Shown: positions 24,744-37,030, counted from the stretch's first letter. The stretch is DNA of 64,000 nt from Ottelia alismoides (GCA_037367405.1 JAZKJV010009618.1:62001-126000), one strand, 5' to 3'. Translations and numbers: made by a program. Notes: generated from the letters alone by a model not told the origin.

Positions 24744-27700
24744 ATGAAAGAGGCCAAAGAGACAATCAGGTCGTGTGGTCCACACAAGATGGGACCATAG
24801 TCGCTGAGGCAACCGATGTAGGGCTCAATGGACAATGTTAACAATCAACCCACACAAATAATCAAACAATCAAAAGCAAGTGGATCAAAATTTATTACAA
24901 CCCTACAAACAAGTATGTGTATAGTGAGAACCAGAGTTGGTGTCGAACACAAAGAACAAGGGACGTAGCAGGTACACTTTAAATAAATAAACAATATAAA
25001 TGAATGTATGTATATGCATGCATAATATGTACTCAATTTTAGTGGGTTTTAATTAGTTCTATTTTTAAATTAAATTTAATTTTTTTATATGTTTAATTTT
25101 CTGATTTTTAATTTGTTATATATATAAATATGTATATGAGTATATATAAAGTTATATAATGTAATATAGATAATATAAGTAATATATAGTAGAATGTATA
25201 TAATAAATGCACAAAAATAGAAAATATCCTAAAGAATAGTCCCTTTTATTTTTAAAGGTTTTAAAATATTATTAGGATATTTATAATAATTAATAATAAT
25301 ATCTTCTATATATAATAATATGCAAATACATATGGTCTATATAGGGTAATATAGTTGCAAATATAGAAAAATATAATCAAAAATTCCAAAATAAAATATT
25401 TTTATATTTTTCAAATACTTTTCTATTTTTATAAATTTTTAAGGGACCTTTGCTAATTTTTTATATTTTTAAAATAAGAAAAGGTCCAAAATAGGAACTT
25501 TTAAAAGAAGAATTGATTTGAGAATTAAAAATAAAAAAAGGTTGAAAAATTCTCAAAACCAATATTAGTACATTGTACTATGTATACATAAAAGTATAGT
25601 TCAGAAAACTATTATTTTAGTTTTAGAAAATATTTCATATTTTTTTAGGGTTAGGAAGGGTTTGCAAATTTTTGGAGTTTCTTTTGATTTTTGTGATGTT
25701 TGGTCTGAAGTGAATAAATAGGCCACTAAACAATAGGCAATTTTTTTTGGAATTTTTAGAATAGATTATATTTTTTTGTATTTTCTATGTCAAATAAGGA
25801 ATAAAATAACATTTTTTATTTTTAATAAATAACAAATGTAAAAATAGCAAACAAATCATATAGGTGAATAAGCATGCTAGCAGACATATTCATCTATTTT
25901 TTAGAGTTTTTAGAGCAAAAGAGCTATTTTTAACAAATAAAAATGTAAAAAGAAAAATAAATCATGCTAATAAGGGTATATTTGCAAATGTATTATATTC
26001 TAGGGAGACATGTGCAAAATAACCACAACTTTTGAATTAAAATTGGTTTTTGAGGACTAAATACAAAATACAAGACCTTGAGGGGCTCGTCTGCAAAATA
26101 TCCACTCACATGGGGTCCCCGTAAGGTGACTTGGTACTAGACTAAAATGGAATATTAAATAGTCATGAGGGCATACATGCAGTTAATCTCAAAAGTTTTG
26201 AACTTAATTAAATATTTACAAAACTTTTTATGAAATACAAAAAGGTAGAGGGGGGTTGTTATAATTTTTACCACATCAATGAGTTTCATCCAACTGCTGC
26301 CGGTGCACCACATGTATGATCTGACGACTCCTCTTGCATACCTCTTCGTAAAGAACCAACGACCCTGATTAGATCTGGGGTGTGTTCTTGATATGACGGT
26401 CAAGGGAGTACAAAGAACAATCGATGAACTTTACTCCGACGAACTTCTACGTGTGATTTCTCCTTGCTCTGGTGGTGGATCTCTTCTCCGACAGCTCCAG
26501 TAGCTTGCTGGAGCTCCTCGACATGTGCTGGCACCTTCAGATGAGCTTGATGTAGACCGATGGAGGATCTAGAGGTGATTTGAGCACCAAGAGACCTGGA
26601 ACTGCTCCAGGTGCATTCTTGGCTTCTAGATAGGTCCTTGGTAGGTCAGGCATGCACCAAAAAGTTAGGTCGCTTGAGGCAAATCATCTCCGCCCAAAAA
26701 TAGAGCTGAACGCGACATGGTTGGGTGAAGCGACGAGCCTCCAATGAAGGGTGGTGGAGCGAGGCTCGGCTCACTGAATTGTAAGAGATTCAGGTTGTAT
26801 ACATGGTGGAATCGATGAAGAATATGAAGGGGGTTCGAGTGAGGTGAAAAATGGGCGAGATAACAGTCGGATCACAACTGATTTGGTCGGTTGGGGATTT
26901 TTGAAATTGGGCTTAGAGTAATGATTAAAACTAAAATTAAAGTCTGGAAATAAAACTAGGATTAAGAAACTACCTAAAAACATAAAATACGACCTCAACT
27001 CGACTGAAGTTGAGGAGGCAAAACCAGCCGGCAGAGCTCCTCCAATGATGGAGTGGATCAGTTCCTCCTCCCTGTAGATCCTCTCAAACCGCAGTTGTCT
27101 CCTAATGGATGAGATTGGAATGGATCTTAGGGGCTAAGACCAACTAAAGAAGGTTCAAAATTGGAGGCAGAGCTAGAGTGAAAGCTTTATAGTCTGGATG
27201 AGAAGGTGATTTTCGATGCAGATGCTGGTCGAGTCGAGGAAGGTTGGCCAGATCTTGGTCCTTGGTGAGAATTAGGGAGATCTAATCTCTAGGAATCACG
27301 TGGCATGCCATGACAGAGCATGATATCCTTGAGTAGAAATAAGGGAGAAGATCGGGAGTCTGACATTCCGGCGCTTGAAGAAGAGAGAAGGGGATCAACT
27401 GACCTGAGGTCAACACGGAAAGAACATGGTTTGTCAACGTAGACCAACCAGATTAATTCAAGGAAAACATACCTTGTAAAATTAGAGATAAATAATAAAC
27501 AAATTAATTAAATTTTTATTAAAACAAAAAAATGTTTAAAATTTAATGTAGTATTATTACATATTTTTATTTATTTTTCAAAGCTTTTTATTATAAATTA
27601 ATATTTACAAGTAAAATATAAGTATCAATACGTGTTTTGACATTTGTATTTTTATTTTGTATTATCTATTTGATTATTCTATACATGTATTTTATACATT

Positions 27701-28528
27701 TTATTTATTTAAATACACATTTAGTTATTTTTATTGTATCTTTCTGACTTTATTTGTGTACTTAATTAATTATGTATATATATTTTATAGCTATATATTT
27801 GTATATTTTACCTATGTATTAGTATGCATTATTTATTTTATTTTATTTTAATTTAATTATGTATATATGTTTCACATAATATATACAATTTTATAAAAAT
27901 AAAAGAAATTGAAAAATATAAATAATAAATATATTGAATATAATATACATGTAAATATCTAATTAAAAGTTATATATAATTAAAGTGAGTTTAGTCAATT
28001 TTGATGCAGTATGGAGAAGATATTTGTCTGCCATATTTTTATTCTGGCTTTTTATTTTGTATGTCCTGTGCATACTTTGCATTATTTTTTTTGTGAACTC
28101 AATTTTGTATTTTTCTTTATATTTTTAGTTACAATATTCATTTTGAGGGTTTTATTATTTAAGGTGTAAAAATAATAAAATAAAATAGGTTCCAAAAAGT
28201 AATTTATTGGAAAAAATAAACTAAGGTTTTAATGTATTTTCTGTACAATTCATCTTCCCTCGATCTCCCTACTTTATTCCTTGTCGACCTAGTCATCATG
28301 ATGTCTGTGTGTCAGGGTCTAGGCAATACCTATGGTATCTTATTTCCTTTTCTTTTCTTCCTTTATTCTTTTATTTTGGAATTAAATACAATAAATATAT
28401 GGTAATTTAAACAATATTTGGTAAATTTACGTGGTATTTATTTTGGAAAATTAATGATATATACATGCATTTAACTAGAGATTTAGGCCACAATGAAAGA
28501 ATAAAGGTGATGAAATGGAGATTTATCA
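24744..28528 (-). repeat. 3' LTR of element B (3.8 kb)
   Basis: Begins TGAAAG on the plus strand and ends with the terminal inverted repeat TGATGAA..TTTATCA (28508-28528) next to a PPT. It is collinear with the LTRs of A, with many substitutions and small indels. The GC-richer core is 26280-27450. Confidence 0.82.
27186..27191 (-). promoter_or_regulatory. Candidate TATA box, LTR of element B
   Basis: The minus strand reads CTATAAAGC, at the same relative place as the candidate in the LTR of A. Confidence 0.4.
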
Positions 28529-28541
28529 CTCCCCTATACCT
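28529..28541 (-). promoter_or_regulatory. Polypurine tract next to LTR B
   Basis: The minus strand reads a GGTATAGGGGAG-type tract directly before the LTR start. It is slightly diverged from the A and C versions. Confidence 0.75.
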
Positions 28542-28640
28542 GCCTTTGCTAGTCCCCAGCAAACACTTATTCCTATAAGTGCAGAATAGAAAATAAAGAA
28601 AGGAAAAAGAATTTTAAATTTTAAAGTTGTTATTATAATA

Positions 28641-29853
28641 TCAAATTTAAGTGGCTCGAGATGAATCATCTCATCCCCAAAACAGAGCTGAAAGCAGCAA
28701 GGTTGGGTGAAGCGACAAGCCTCTGACGGAGGGCGGTGGAGTGAGGCTTAATTCCTTGAATTGCGAGAGATTCAGTTTGTACACAGGGTGGAATCAGTGA
28801 AGAACGTGAAGGGGGTTCGAGTGAGGAGAAAAGCAGGAGAGATAACAGTCAGATCACGATTGATTTGGTCAGGATCTAATGCTCCAGGCAATTGGGGATT
28901 TTTGAAATTAGGCTTAAAGAAACGATTAAACCTAAAATTAAAGGCTGGAAATGAATTTAGGATTAAGAAATTACCTAAGAACTGAAGATAGGGCCTCGAC
29001 TTGGCCGGAGTTGAGGAGGCGAAATCAGCCGGTGGAGCTCCTCCGACTATGGAGTGGATCGCTTCCTCAAGCATTCCTATTCCTCCTTGTTGCAGATTCT
29101 CTCAAACCACAGCTGTCACCATGGCATGATATTGGAATAGATCTGAGGGGCTAAGTCCAACCAAAGAAGGATCAAAATTTGAGGCGGATCTAAAGAGGAA
29201 TATTTATGGGCTGGATGAAAAGGTGACTTTCGATGCAGTTGCTGGTCGAGTTGAAGAAGGTTGACCAGATCTTAGTCCTTGGTGGTAATTAGGGAGATCT
29301 AATCTCAAGGAATCACGTGGCATGCCATGGTAGAGCATGATATCCTCGAGTGGAAAAAATGGAGAATATCAGGGATGTGATATTCCAATGCTCGACGAAG
29401 AGAGAAGGAGTTCAGTTGACCCAAGGTCAATGCGAGAAAGAACCTGGTTGGTCCACATGGACAAACCAGATTAATTCAAGGCAAAATATACCTTGTAAAA
29501 ATAAGAATAAATAATAAACAAATTAACTAAATTTTATTAAAACATAAAAATTGTTTGTAATTTAATGTATTACTTATACATATTTTTATTTATTTTTTCA
29601 AGGCATTTTATTACAAGTTAATATTTACAAGTAAAATATAGGTTTGAATACATGTGTTTTGACATTTCTATTTTTATTTTGTATTATATATTTATTATTT
29701 TATACATGTATTTTATATATTTTTAATTTATTTAAATACAATTTAGGTATTTTTATTGTATTTTTCTGACTTTATAATGATATATACATGCATTTAGCTA
29801 GGGTTTAAGGCCAGAATGTAAGAATAAAGGTGATGAAATGAAGATTCATCACT
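28641..29853 (-). repeat. Partial LTR duplication inside element B
   Basis: After only about 110 bp of 3' UTR the sequence re-enters LTR sequence homologous to 26660-28528. An internal deletion lies near 29775. It ends again in TGATGAA..TTCATCA, followed by a second PPT-like sequence and 3' UTR. It reads as a tandem duplication of the LTR/3' UTR junction, or a rearranged second insertion. Confidence 0.72.
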
Positions 29854-30332
29854 GCCTATACTTGCCATTGATTTTAACTTTTAAACTCGCTCTTATAATA
29901 TCCCTAGAAGTGCAGAATAGTAAATAAAGAACAGAAAAAGAAATAACTTGTATTGATTTTAACTTTTAAACTTGCTCTTATAACATCGAAGTTTGGTGCT
30001 CAGTCAAACCTTTGGATTTTTAGTTTGGTCGGAACCTTATTAGGAATCATATTTGAAACTCAATAGCCTATGAGAATCATAAAACTTTCCCCAAGTCTTC
30101 TCAAAATCCAGTTCAGAACAAGTCAATGTCATATGCAATCTCTTATGACTATGAGTCTATCTTGTACGATGTCAGTGATATATAGCTCCTCTCATCTAAA
30201 GCAGTAAAACTCAGGCTTCTCCAATATGGTGACCCTAATTCCCCAATCAATAACTCTTTCCTCGAGAAGGCTATTCCCTTCTAAGTTCAAGTACAATCGC
30301 ATCAAGAAGAGGAGGTGAAGAAGAGAATGGAT

Positions 30333-30351
30333 GGTAGCCAGTGTAGCTACC
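30333..30351 (-). ncRNA. Conserved 19-nt RNA hairpin, copy B
   Basis: Identical to the copies in A and C: GGTAGC, loop TACACTG, GCTACC on the minus strand. It is kept intact although nearby sequence has stops and indels. Confidence 0.65.
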
Positions 30352-31093
30352 TATACTAAGATGCATGACCAATGTTGCCTAGTCATCTGGCTACAGGCTC
30401 ACATAGATACTTTGACTTTGAAGCTCAAGCTTGCTTATTGAATACATATATGCTATAACGAAAATTGATTTTTTTTTGCATTTTTGCATGTTTATTTTTT
30501 GGATTTTTTGATTTTGCATTTTTATACTATTTACAACAACATTTACATAAGGACTTTTTTCCTTTCGAGTCAGTAGACTATCCCTCTTTTGAAGCATTAT
30601 TTCAACCCACAACATCCTGTCATTGGACCTCATGGTTACTAGATCGGTTTGGGGCACAATGGCCATGGTATCGCGACTTTATATATTTCCATTCTCTTGT
30701 GTCTCATGTCAGCAAATCAAACACTCTACCACTTCAACTGAGTTGAGCAAAGAGCAAGGTGCATGTGTCCAAGTTAGGTCACTATCGATAAGAGTCAAGC
30801 GTGTGTTCTGAAATATTCTACTTAGGCAGTCAAGATGACACTGAACCAAATCCGGTGGTCACAAAGAATTAAGTCTACCAGACATGAGATGCCTTAATTC
30901 CAGTTCCTCTAAAGTTCCAGTGGGGATTAAGATCCAACCAAGCTCTAATATTCGGATTTTATTTAGACTTGTTCAATTATCATTATCAATCCGAAAAATG
31001 CAAATGCTATGCAATGCATACAAATATTTTTGTGAATCCATTTCTGATTTCGAAATTTTTATGGTATTTTTTAAAAACGTTTTGTGGATTTGT

Positions 31094-31098
31094 ATGCT
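31094..31098. repeat. Left target-site duplication of element D
   Basis: ATGCT precedes the D left LTR terminus. GTGCT follows its right terminus at 43724-43728. Four of five bases match, as expected for an older Ty3 insertion with a 5-bp duplication. Confidence 0.65.
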
Positions 31099-34000
31099 TG
31101 ACGAGCCATGAAAACCCTACTTTAATTTGCGTAAATTATTGTTTAAATTTATCATTTCGTTGTAGGCGGGAATTCAGATTCCATCAAAAAATAACCATGA
31201 TAATTTATTCAATTTCTAATCAGCGTGGTTCTATGTTTATTTTACTTGGGAAAGTCCTAAGGTCGAACTCAAGGAGGAAAAGGAACAACCTAGAATTATG
31301 CCTCTCAAATTTCATGCATGTTTTTTGAGGTAGTATTTTTTTTGGTATTTCTAATGCAATTTCTGAATGCAAAATACAAATGTCGCCAGTTTTAGGGACT
31401 AAAATACAATTTCAATCAAACGATGTTCAAAAAATACGAAACTTAGCTGAGATGTAAAATATGGTGAAATGAACACATTATATTGTTTTTGGAATTTTCG
31501 GATGCAAGATGAATATTTTACAAATTGATGAATGCAAACAAGGTGAATCTCAATAATTAATTATAATAAATACTAAACCTACTTTTTTCAGAAAATAAAA
31601 CTATCCAAGCACTAAATGAAATATCCTAGAAAAATCCTAAACCCTAGAAATGTTGTGTTATTACCTATTAAAAATTAGTTACTGAAATTCACAAACATGT
31701 TTTTTAGAAGGCAAATGATGCATGCAAATGCAAATCTTTTTGAGAACAATGTAAACATCAATGAATCCTACAATCCATAAATTTTTGGTTATTTTTTGCG
31801 CAATGTTTAATTATCTATGAATTTCTGAGTACAAATTGGGCAAAATTTGTAAATTTTCACAAGAATAATTATTATTCAATAACCCCAGTCATAAAAATAT
31901 CACACATATATCATATGGTAGAGAATTAGTTGTAGAACAAAGTGATATTTTTAGAATAATAAAATGATGCAAAATAGAGGCTTAAACTAACAAAGGAACA
32001 CATGGTTGTGTTTACAATATTACACAATATAAAATAGATATGAAAATGCAGTGAATGGCTAAACTGTAATTACCTAAACCTCGAAGGGGTTTTCTGCAAA
32101 AAAAGCGGTCACATGCCAAACACGTAACCCTTAGAGAGGCGGGGGCTTTCTGGAATACTGTAGACCTCTGGTGCCTTTCCTGCAAAATTCATCCAGGAGG
32201 GTGGTGCGAGTTACATGCTCCCTCCCGCACGTGTGCCTCACGTGGGAAGGGCCTCGGGTCATCCCCCGACGGCAGAGGGCATTACGATGGATCACTTTTG
32301 GCGTGGGGTCATGGTCGGTGAAGCAGAGGCAGAGTGTACGAGGTGGAAGAGCTCCTGCTGCTGTGGTGGCTCGACGTCTGCTTGGAGCGAGTGACCTTCG
32401 GTTGGCTGCAAGAGTCGGTGAAGATGAATGTTGTTGATGCTGATGATGAAGTTGCTCAAATAGTTGGACCTGGATGTGGCGATGAACCTATGCGGCTCGC
32501 AGAGACCGGCGAGGTCCCAAGCAACAATGGCAGAAGGTGCTCGAGGTAGAGGGCGGAGCGTGGGAATAATGATGGAGGTTTATCAGGGAAGGGTGAATAC
32601 GAAGGCAGAGCATTGGATTGGAGATGGAGATGGATGTTGAAAGTGATGAGATCATAGGAGGAGGAGGTACCTGATGGCACGATTCTCAACGATGAAGCGG
32701 AGCAGAGCAGTATCTCTAAAGCAGAGGCGTCGGACCGCCTTGGATCTTGCCGTGCTAAGTGAGAGATTGGCGGAGGTGAAGTCACCATCTCTGTGATGCT
32801 CCTCTTCTTTGCTGTTTGTTGGTGGATGATTCGTGAAGGGGGGCGGTGCTGGTGACAAAATAACAGAGAAGAAGGACCGGCTATGGAAAGCAATCAAGGA
32901 TGGAAGGTGGCCATATGAAGAAGGAGAAGATATGCGAAGGCGAGATATGCGAGCGGGCGACACCGTGATTCATGGAGAAGGTTTGATTGAGGCATCAGCG
33001 ACCCGAATAGGTAGGCGGGCGACGTGAATTGCAGAGCACAGTGGCGGTGCAAGATTGATTGGGAAAGTAGGTGGAAGGTGGAAGACGATCCTTGGCCATC
33101 TGATCAGCCGAGATCGGTCGGCTGAGGAGCTACCACATTGCTTTTTTAAAAAAATTTAATTATTTTTTTAATTCTTAATTAATTTTTTTAATTTTTATAT
33201 AAAAATAAATGAAAACAAAGGCCAAAAATTGGTGACACGTGGTGGCTCTAGGAGCCGCCACGTGTGAGCCCCAGAAAATTCAGAAAATTAAATACAAAGA
33301 TAATTCAAAAAGAAATAACAAATGACCTCGAATCGAAAAATTTTCTTCACAAAAATTACTTGTATCGATGAGATCTACAACTTTCATGAAAAGATAAAAA
33401 TCAAAATCGATCATTTTCACAAAGTGATATTTTTGGGGTATCCCATGTACATAGAATACCTTGATTTCTGGGTTTTCTAATTTTTTTATTATTTTTAAAC
33501 CAGATAAAAATTCAGAAAAAATGATAAAATCAAAGATAAATATTTATACATTAATCTAATTTTTTGGATTTTATTAATTAGGAAAAAAGGAGAAATAAAA
33601 TAAAATACGAAAAAGATAATCTTTATACAAATAGTTAGTGAACACTCGGACTCTGTTAGTTTCTTTGAGTTAAGCTTATTATGGATTTTGATTTTTGTGC
33701 ATTTTAATAAAACTTTCATCAAAGAAAATGAATGAAAGAAAAATAAAAAAAAACGAGTTAATTTTGTATATAAAATAATAGGTCAAAGACTGCTAAAATA
33801 CAAAATGTACAAAAAAGGCCCAAAACCCAACTTTCACATATGAGCCGATCCACTCGAACTTGGTCTTGTTTTGAAGGTAATTTCAATTTACATTAGTTAA
33901 AAAGTGAGTAGGATCAAATCGGACACTGGATGAGGAAGATATAAATGTTTTAGTCCAGAAATCCTGCAATTAGGTTTTGAGTTTCTGGTCCACTTATTTA

Positions 34001-34291
34001 GGTTAGTGATTTTTTGTGTTTTTTTAATTTATTCTTGTTAGTAATATGAACACAATGGAGGTGATTTCAAGTCATTTGGAATTAGCATGAGTTAGTTAAA
34101 TATTATGGAACTTAGCTTATTTATAGGTTAATTTGGTTGTGATTCTTGTCTTCTTATTTTATACAGTGATAACATGCAATTATTATTTATGCATGAATGG
34201 TAATTATGCATAATAATGGATAAAATGACAATGAAATTTGAGGATTTGAGCTTAATTAATCATTTTAGAGCGATGAATCTGAGATTCATCA
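31099..34291 (-). repeat. 3' LTR of element D
   Basis: Begins TGACGAGCC and ends ATTCATCA on the plus strand. Collinear with 40614-43723 with scattered substitutions and indels. The GC-rich core at 32080-33280 contains several overlapping frames, the longest 145 codons on the minus strand (32456-32893). That frame is not preserved in the 5' LTR copy, so I treat it as chance. Confidence 0.85.
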
Positions 34292-34306
34292 TCCCCCTAT
34301 ACTTAA
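34292..34306 (-). promoter_or_regulatory. Polypurine tract of element D
   Basis: The minus strand reads TTAAGTATAGGGGGA directly before the LTR start, almost identical to the PPT of element C. Confidence 0.85.
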
Positions 34307-34738
34307 AACATGCTCGACCCTAAGCATCTTAAGATATACAGTGGAGTGAAATGAGATTGGGTTCCATACCAAGACCATGAACATAAGGTGAAAATGGAAC
34401 TAGACTCGACCTTTGGATTATTAGTTTGGAGGAACTCCTATGAGACTATAGGGTTTTAAAATCAACAGCCTCCAAGTTCTACCCATCATTGCCACATTTT
34501 TGGCTCAAAAGTCATCTTAGATCAATCCTCCTCCCAAAGCATACCCCATGAATATTGAACAATCGACTCATGTGTGTGAAAGGTTTTAGCTCTTCCCATC
34601 CAGAATGCCGGACTACCATGTAAATCTCCTCTCCAGTAACTCGTCCTTGGGGAGTCAGGTATTTCTTTCTAAGGTCTGTCGTGCTATGTTCACAATCGAA
34701 TAGAGGGATAAATTAGAAGAAGTAGAAAAGAACTAGAG

Positions 34739-34757
34739 GGTGACCAGTGTAGTCACC
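34739..34757 (-). ncRNA. Conserved RNA hairpin, compensated version in element D
   Basis: The minus strand reads GGTGAC, loop TACACTG, GTCACC. Relative to the A/B/C copies, two adjacent stem pairs have both partners changed while the loop is unchanged. Confidence 0.7.
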
Positions 34758-35613
34758 TCTCCTTGTGAAGCCGACCGGTTTAACCAAGTTTCCACCAAGA
34801 TCTACAGGTTTTCTTGAAGCTTGGACCTTTTTTGGTCACATATTTATTTGGTAGTAGGCTTCTTTGTGTTTGGATTTTTGGTAGCTATGCATGGATCTTG
34901 TTGTACCCTACAGATATGGAATCTTTTTTTCGTACATGTTTTGGGGTCTTAGAAAAAATTGTGCCCAGCCGTCCATCCCTTTTCCGAAGCTTTATTTCAA
35001 CCCATACTCCTGTCTTTAGATGACCACGCTACCAGAAAAGAAACTTACACAGTCTTCCAACACCCCGTCTGAGTTGAGCTAAGTGCATTGTGCGAGAGTA
35101 AAAATTAAGTCCCTATTCCAAAGTCATAGCTAGAATGAAGAGACCATGTTAGACACTGAGTCAAATGCTGCACATTGTCATGTGGAACTCGAAGAATTAA
35201 GTCATAGACCTGAAGCTTCTAAAATCCTTTTTCTCAGTGAAGTTCCTTTGAAAATTAGGTGGATTAAGGTCAAGTCCAGACCACTCTCGGTTTCTGCTCA
35301 TAACTTGGTTCAGAACCCAAGGGCTTTTCATGGAAGCATGAAATGCTGGATGAATTGCAGGTGTGTGAAATGCAAACACATAATTTTTTTAACTTTTTTG
35401 ATTTGATTTATTTGATTGGTTTTTTTTATGAAAACTGAATAAGAAGCCGTTTTTCAAAAATTTTGGTTGGACACAGTCAGTGTTGGTAGTAAAACTCCCC
35501 CTTTTTTGTTTATTGTTTTTTTCACAAGTTAGCTTCCCACCCTATAAATACATATAAATTTATGCGAAAGTACAAGCTATGGGTAAAATATATACGTAGT
35601 ATATATACACACC

Positions 35614-35960
35614 ACCTATACTTAGCGAGTGCTGTGTCTTCAAAGCACAAGAAGCGTAGAGAAGACATAGCTCGGGCTAAGCGTAAGAGAGTGAAAAAGA
35701 AAAAGATAGATCGGCCCGCCGCCTATACTTAGGCTATGGAGAATCTAAGTATAAAAGAAGAGCAAAACTGAGGTGGTCGGGATATGTGAATGAGAAGAGT
35801 GTATACAGATGGGCATCGGTTCCCCCTCTACTTAGGCTTTGGTCAGCCTAAGTACGGATGAATGGTGGAAATGGGGCGATCGTGAGACGAAGTTGATGAG
35901 GAGAATGGTATATATGGATGGCATCAGTCCCCCCTATACTTAAGCCTTGGCCTAAGTAGA
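35614..35960 (-). repeat. PPT-like stem-loop array, copy D (4 units)
   Basis: Units begin at about 35614, 35722, 35822 and 35932. Perfect arms are 35724-35732 with 35745-35753 (9 bp) and 35829-35838 with 35845-35854 (10 bp, 6-nt loop). The latter uses AGGCT/AGCCT where A and C use AGGAT/ATCCT, a paired change. C-runs precede units 3 and 4 on the plus strand. Confidence 0.8.
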
Positions 35961-36098
35961 GGAAGAAGATGTATAAGGAGACCTATGGGGTCGGGAGGGT
36001 AGCCAATGATTATGGCAGTTTTCGATCGATCTTTTGTGAGCCTGTTGTGGGAGATCGTAATGATAAGAAGAAGATGAAGCATATGAATCAGATGATAT

Positions 36099-36875
36099 TC
36101 AACCATCATCGGAGTTATCCTCAGACGAATAGTTTTTGAAAGTAGAGGTACTCCAAATATTCTTGTTCTTTAGTTGCTTTAGTTGTTTTCTCAGAATTCG
36201 TTCCTTCTTGGGATCAAGCGATTCATCCTCGAATGAATATTCAGAAGCGCCAGTCTCAGTATGGGCATAAGAGATTATTTCGGTATATTTAATGAGATCA
36301 GGAGAATCGACTTTAGACGAATAATAGTGAGGAACAAGAGTCGTCCAACAGGAATCGACGTTTGGATCCTTGCATAGATAGGGTTTTAGAAATGCTGAAC
36401 AAACCTCACTCATGTAGATTACCTTATCTAGACTTGATGAGGAATCATTAAACGATTCCTTTTTCGGCACGTCAAAGGCGACTTTCTTTTTAGATGAAGG
36501 AGCGACTGAAATGAGCATTGTGGTTCGCGTCTTCTGTGAATGTGCCGGTCTTGGAAGTGAGGTGTTAACAATCCAGTCTCCAGATGAATTGAAATTTTTC
36601 TCCTTGGTCAGTGCACATCTCGTGTATTTGTTATTAATTGTCTTATTGTTGGTGCACTCCTGAGTTGGATTGAATTGGTCAAGGTAAACGGAGAAGATTT
36701 TGGCCAACTCAGAGCGAGCCCATGCATATGTTTCAGGATCATATAAGAAGTCATAAATTCTATGTTCCATGGTGAGAGCAGCGAGAAATGGAACATTGGG
36801 GAGAGTCTCTGAACTAATGGTTAGCGCATTCCCGCATCTTTTTAACAATTGACTTGATGTTGGTGCATTACTGTG
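36099..36875 (-). CDS. Unrecognised open frame downstream of protease in element D
   Basis: A minus-strand frame of about 259 codons with no stop, the longest clean frame in the window. It opens after a stop at 36878-36876. The first ATG in frame is at 36770 in a good context (CACCATGGA), giving about 223 residues. Visible traits: FLYDPETYAW near the start, a Ser/Lys-rich middle with APSSKKKVAFD, a Cys/Pro/Tyr-containing middle part, a strongly charged stretch DPKKERILRKQLKQLKNKN that could form a short coiled coil, and an acidic end SSEDNSDDG. I recognise no RT, RNase H, integrase or known domain. It occupies the place where RT begins in A and B. It could be a non-autonomous element's own accessory protein or a rewritten Pol remnant. 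Confidence 0.5.
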   Translation of the reverse strand, partial: HSNAPTSSQLLKRCGNALTISSETLPNVPFLAALTMEHRIYDFLYDPETYAWARSELAKIFSVYLDQFNPTQECTNNKTINNKYTRCALTKEKNFNSSGDWIVNTSLPRPAHSQKTRTTMLISVAPSSKKKVAFDVPKKESFNDSSSSLDKVIYMSEVCSAFLKPYLCKDPNVDSCWTTLVPHYYSSKVDSPDLIKYTEIISYAHTETGASEYSFEDESLDPKKERILRKQLKQLKNKNIWSTSTFKNYSSEDNSDDG

Positions 36876-37030
36876 TCAGGTTGATTTGATGAAAGTGGTC
36901 AGAGGAGATTTCAGTCGACTCAGGATGCCATGCATATGTCTCAGGATCATATAAGAAGTCATTTCCCATGGTGAGAGCAGCAGGAAATGGAACAATGGGA
37001 TGAGTCTCTAAATCAATAGTCTCTTCAACA
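36655..37030 (-). repeat. Tandem duplication, about 190-bp unit, at the start of the unknown frame
   Basis: Two copies share the peptide-level pattern (A/P)-ALTM-(E/G)-..-FLYDPETYAW followed by a similar DQFNPTQ / HQINLTQ segment. One copy opens the intact frame; the upstream copy (about 36850-37030) contains a TGA. Nucleotide identity is obvious, e.g. both contain ATCATATAAGAAGTCAT on the plus strand. Confidence 0.75.

Larger units (their letters stand above)
29854..31098 (-). other. 3' UTR of element B, LTR-proximal part
   Basis: Homologous to 9644-10830 of A. It includes the conserved hairpin at 30333-30351 and a degenerate form of the polyadenylation-like block near 30590. No supported gene; the Phe-rich frames are compositional. 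Confidence 0.7.
34307..36098 (-). other. 3' UTR of element D
   Basis: In sense order: the hairpin array (35614-35960), an AT-rich stretch, a conserved AATAAAGCTT-type block (near 34990-35000) and the short hairpin (34739-34757). It resembles the 3' UTRs of A-C and is nearly repeated in plus orientation at 51757-52715. No gene supported. Confidence 0.7.

Noticed and set aside
27657..27851. Tyr/Phe-rich membrane-like 64-codon plus frame
   Set aside because: Arises from AT-rich LTR sequence and is antisense to the LTR orientation; not conserved in other LTR copies.
32456..32893. 145-codon minus frame in the LTR of D
   Set aside because: Not preserved in the other LTR of the same element and overlaps frames on the other strand; it is a by-product of the GC-rich core.
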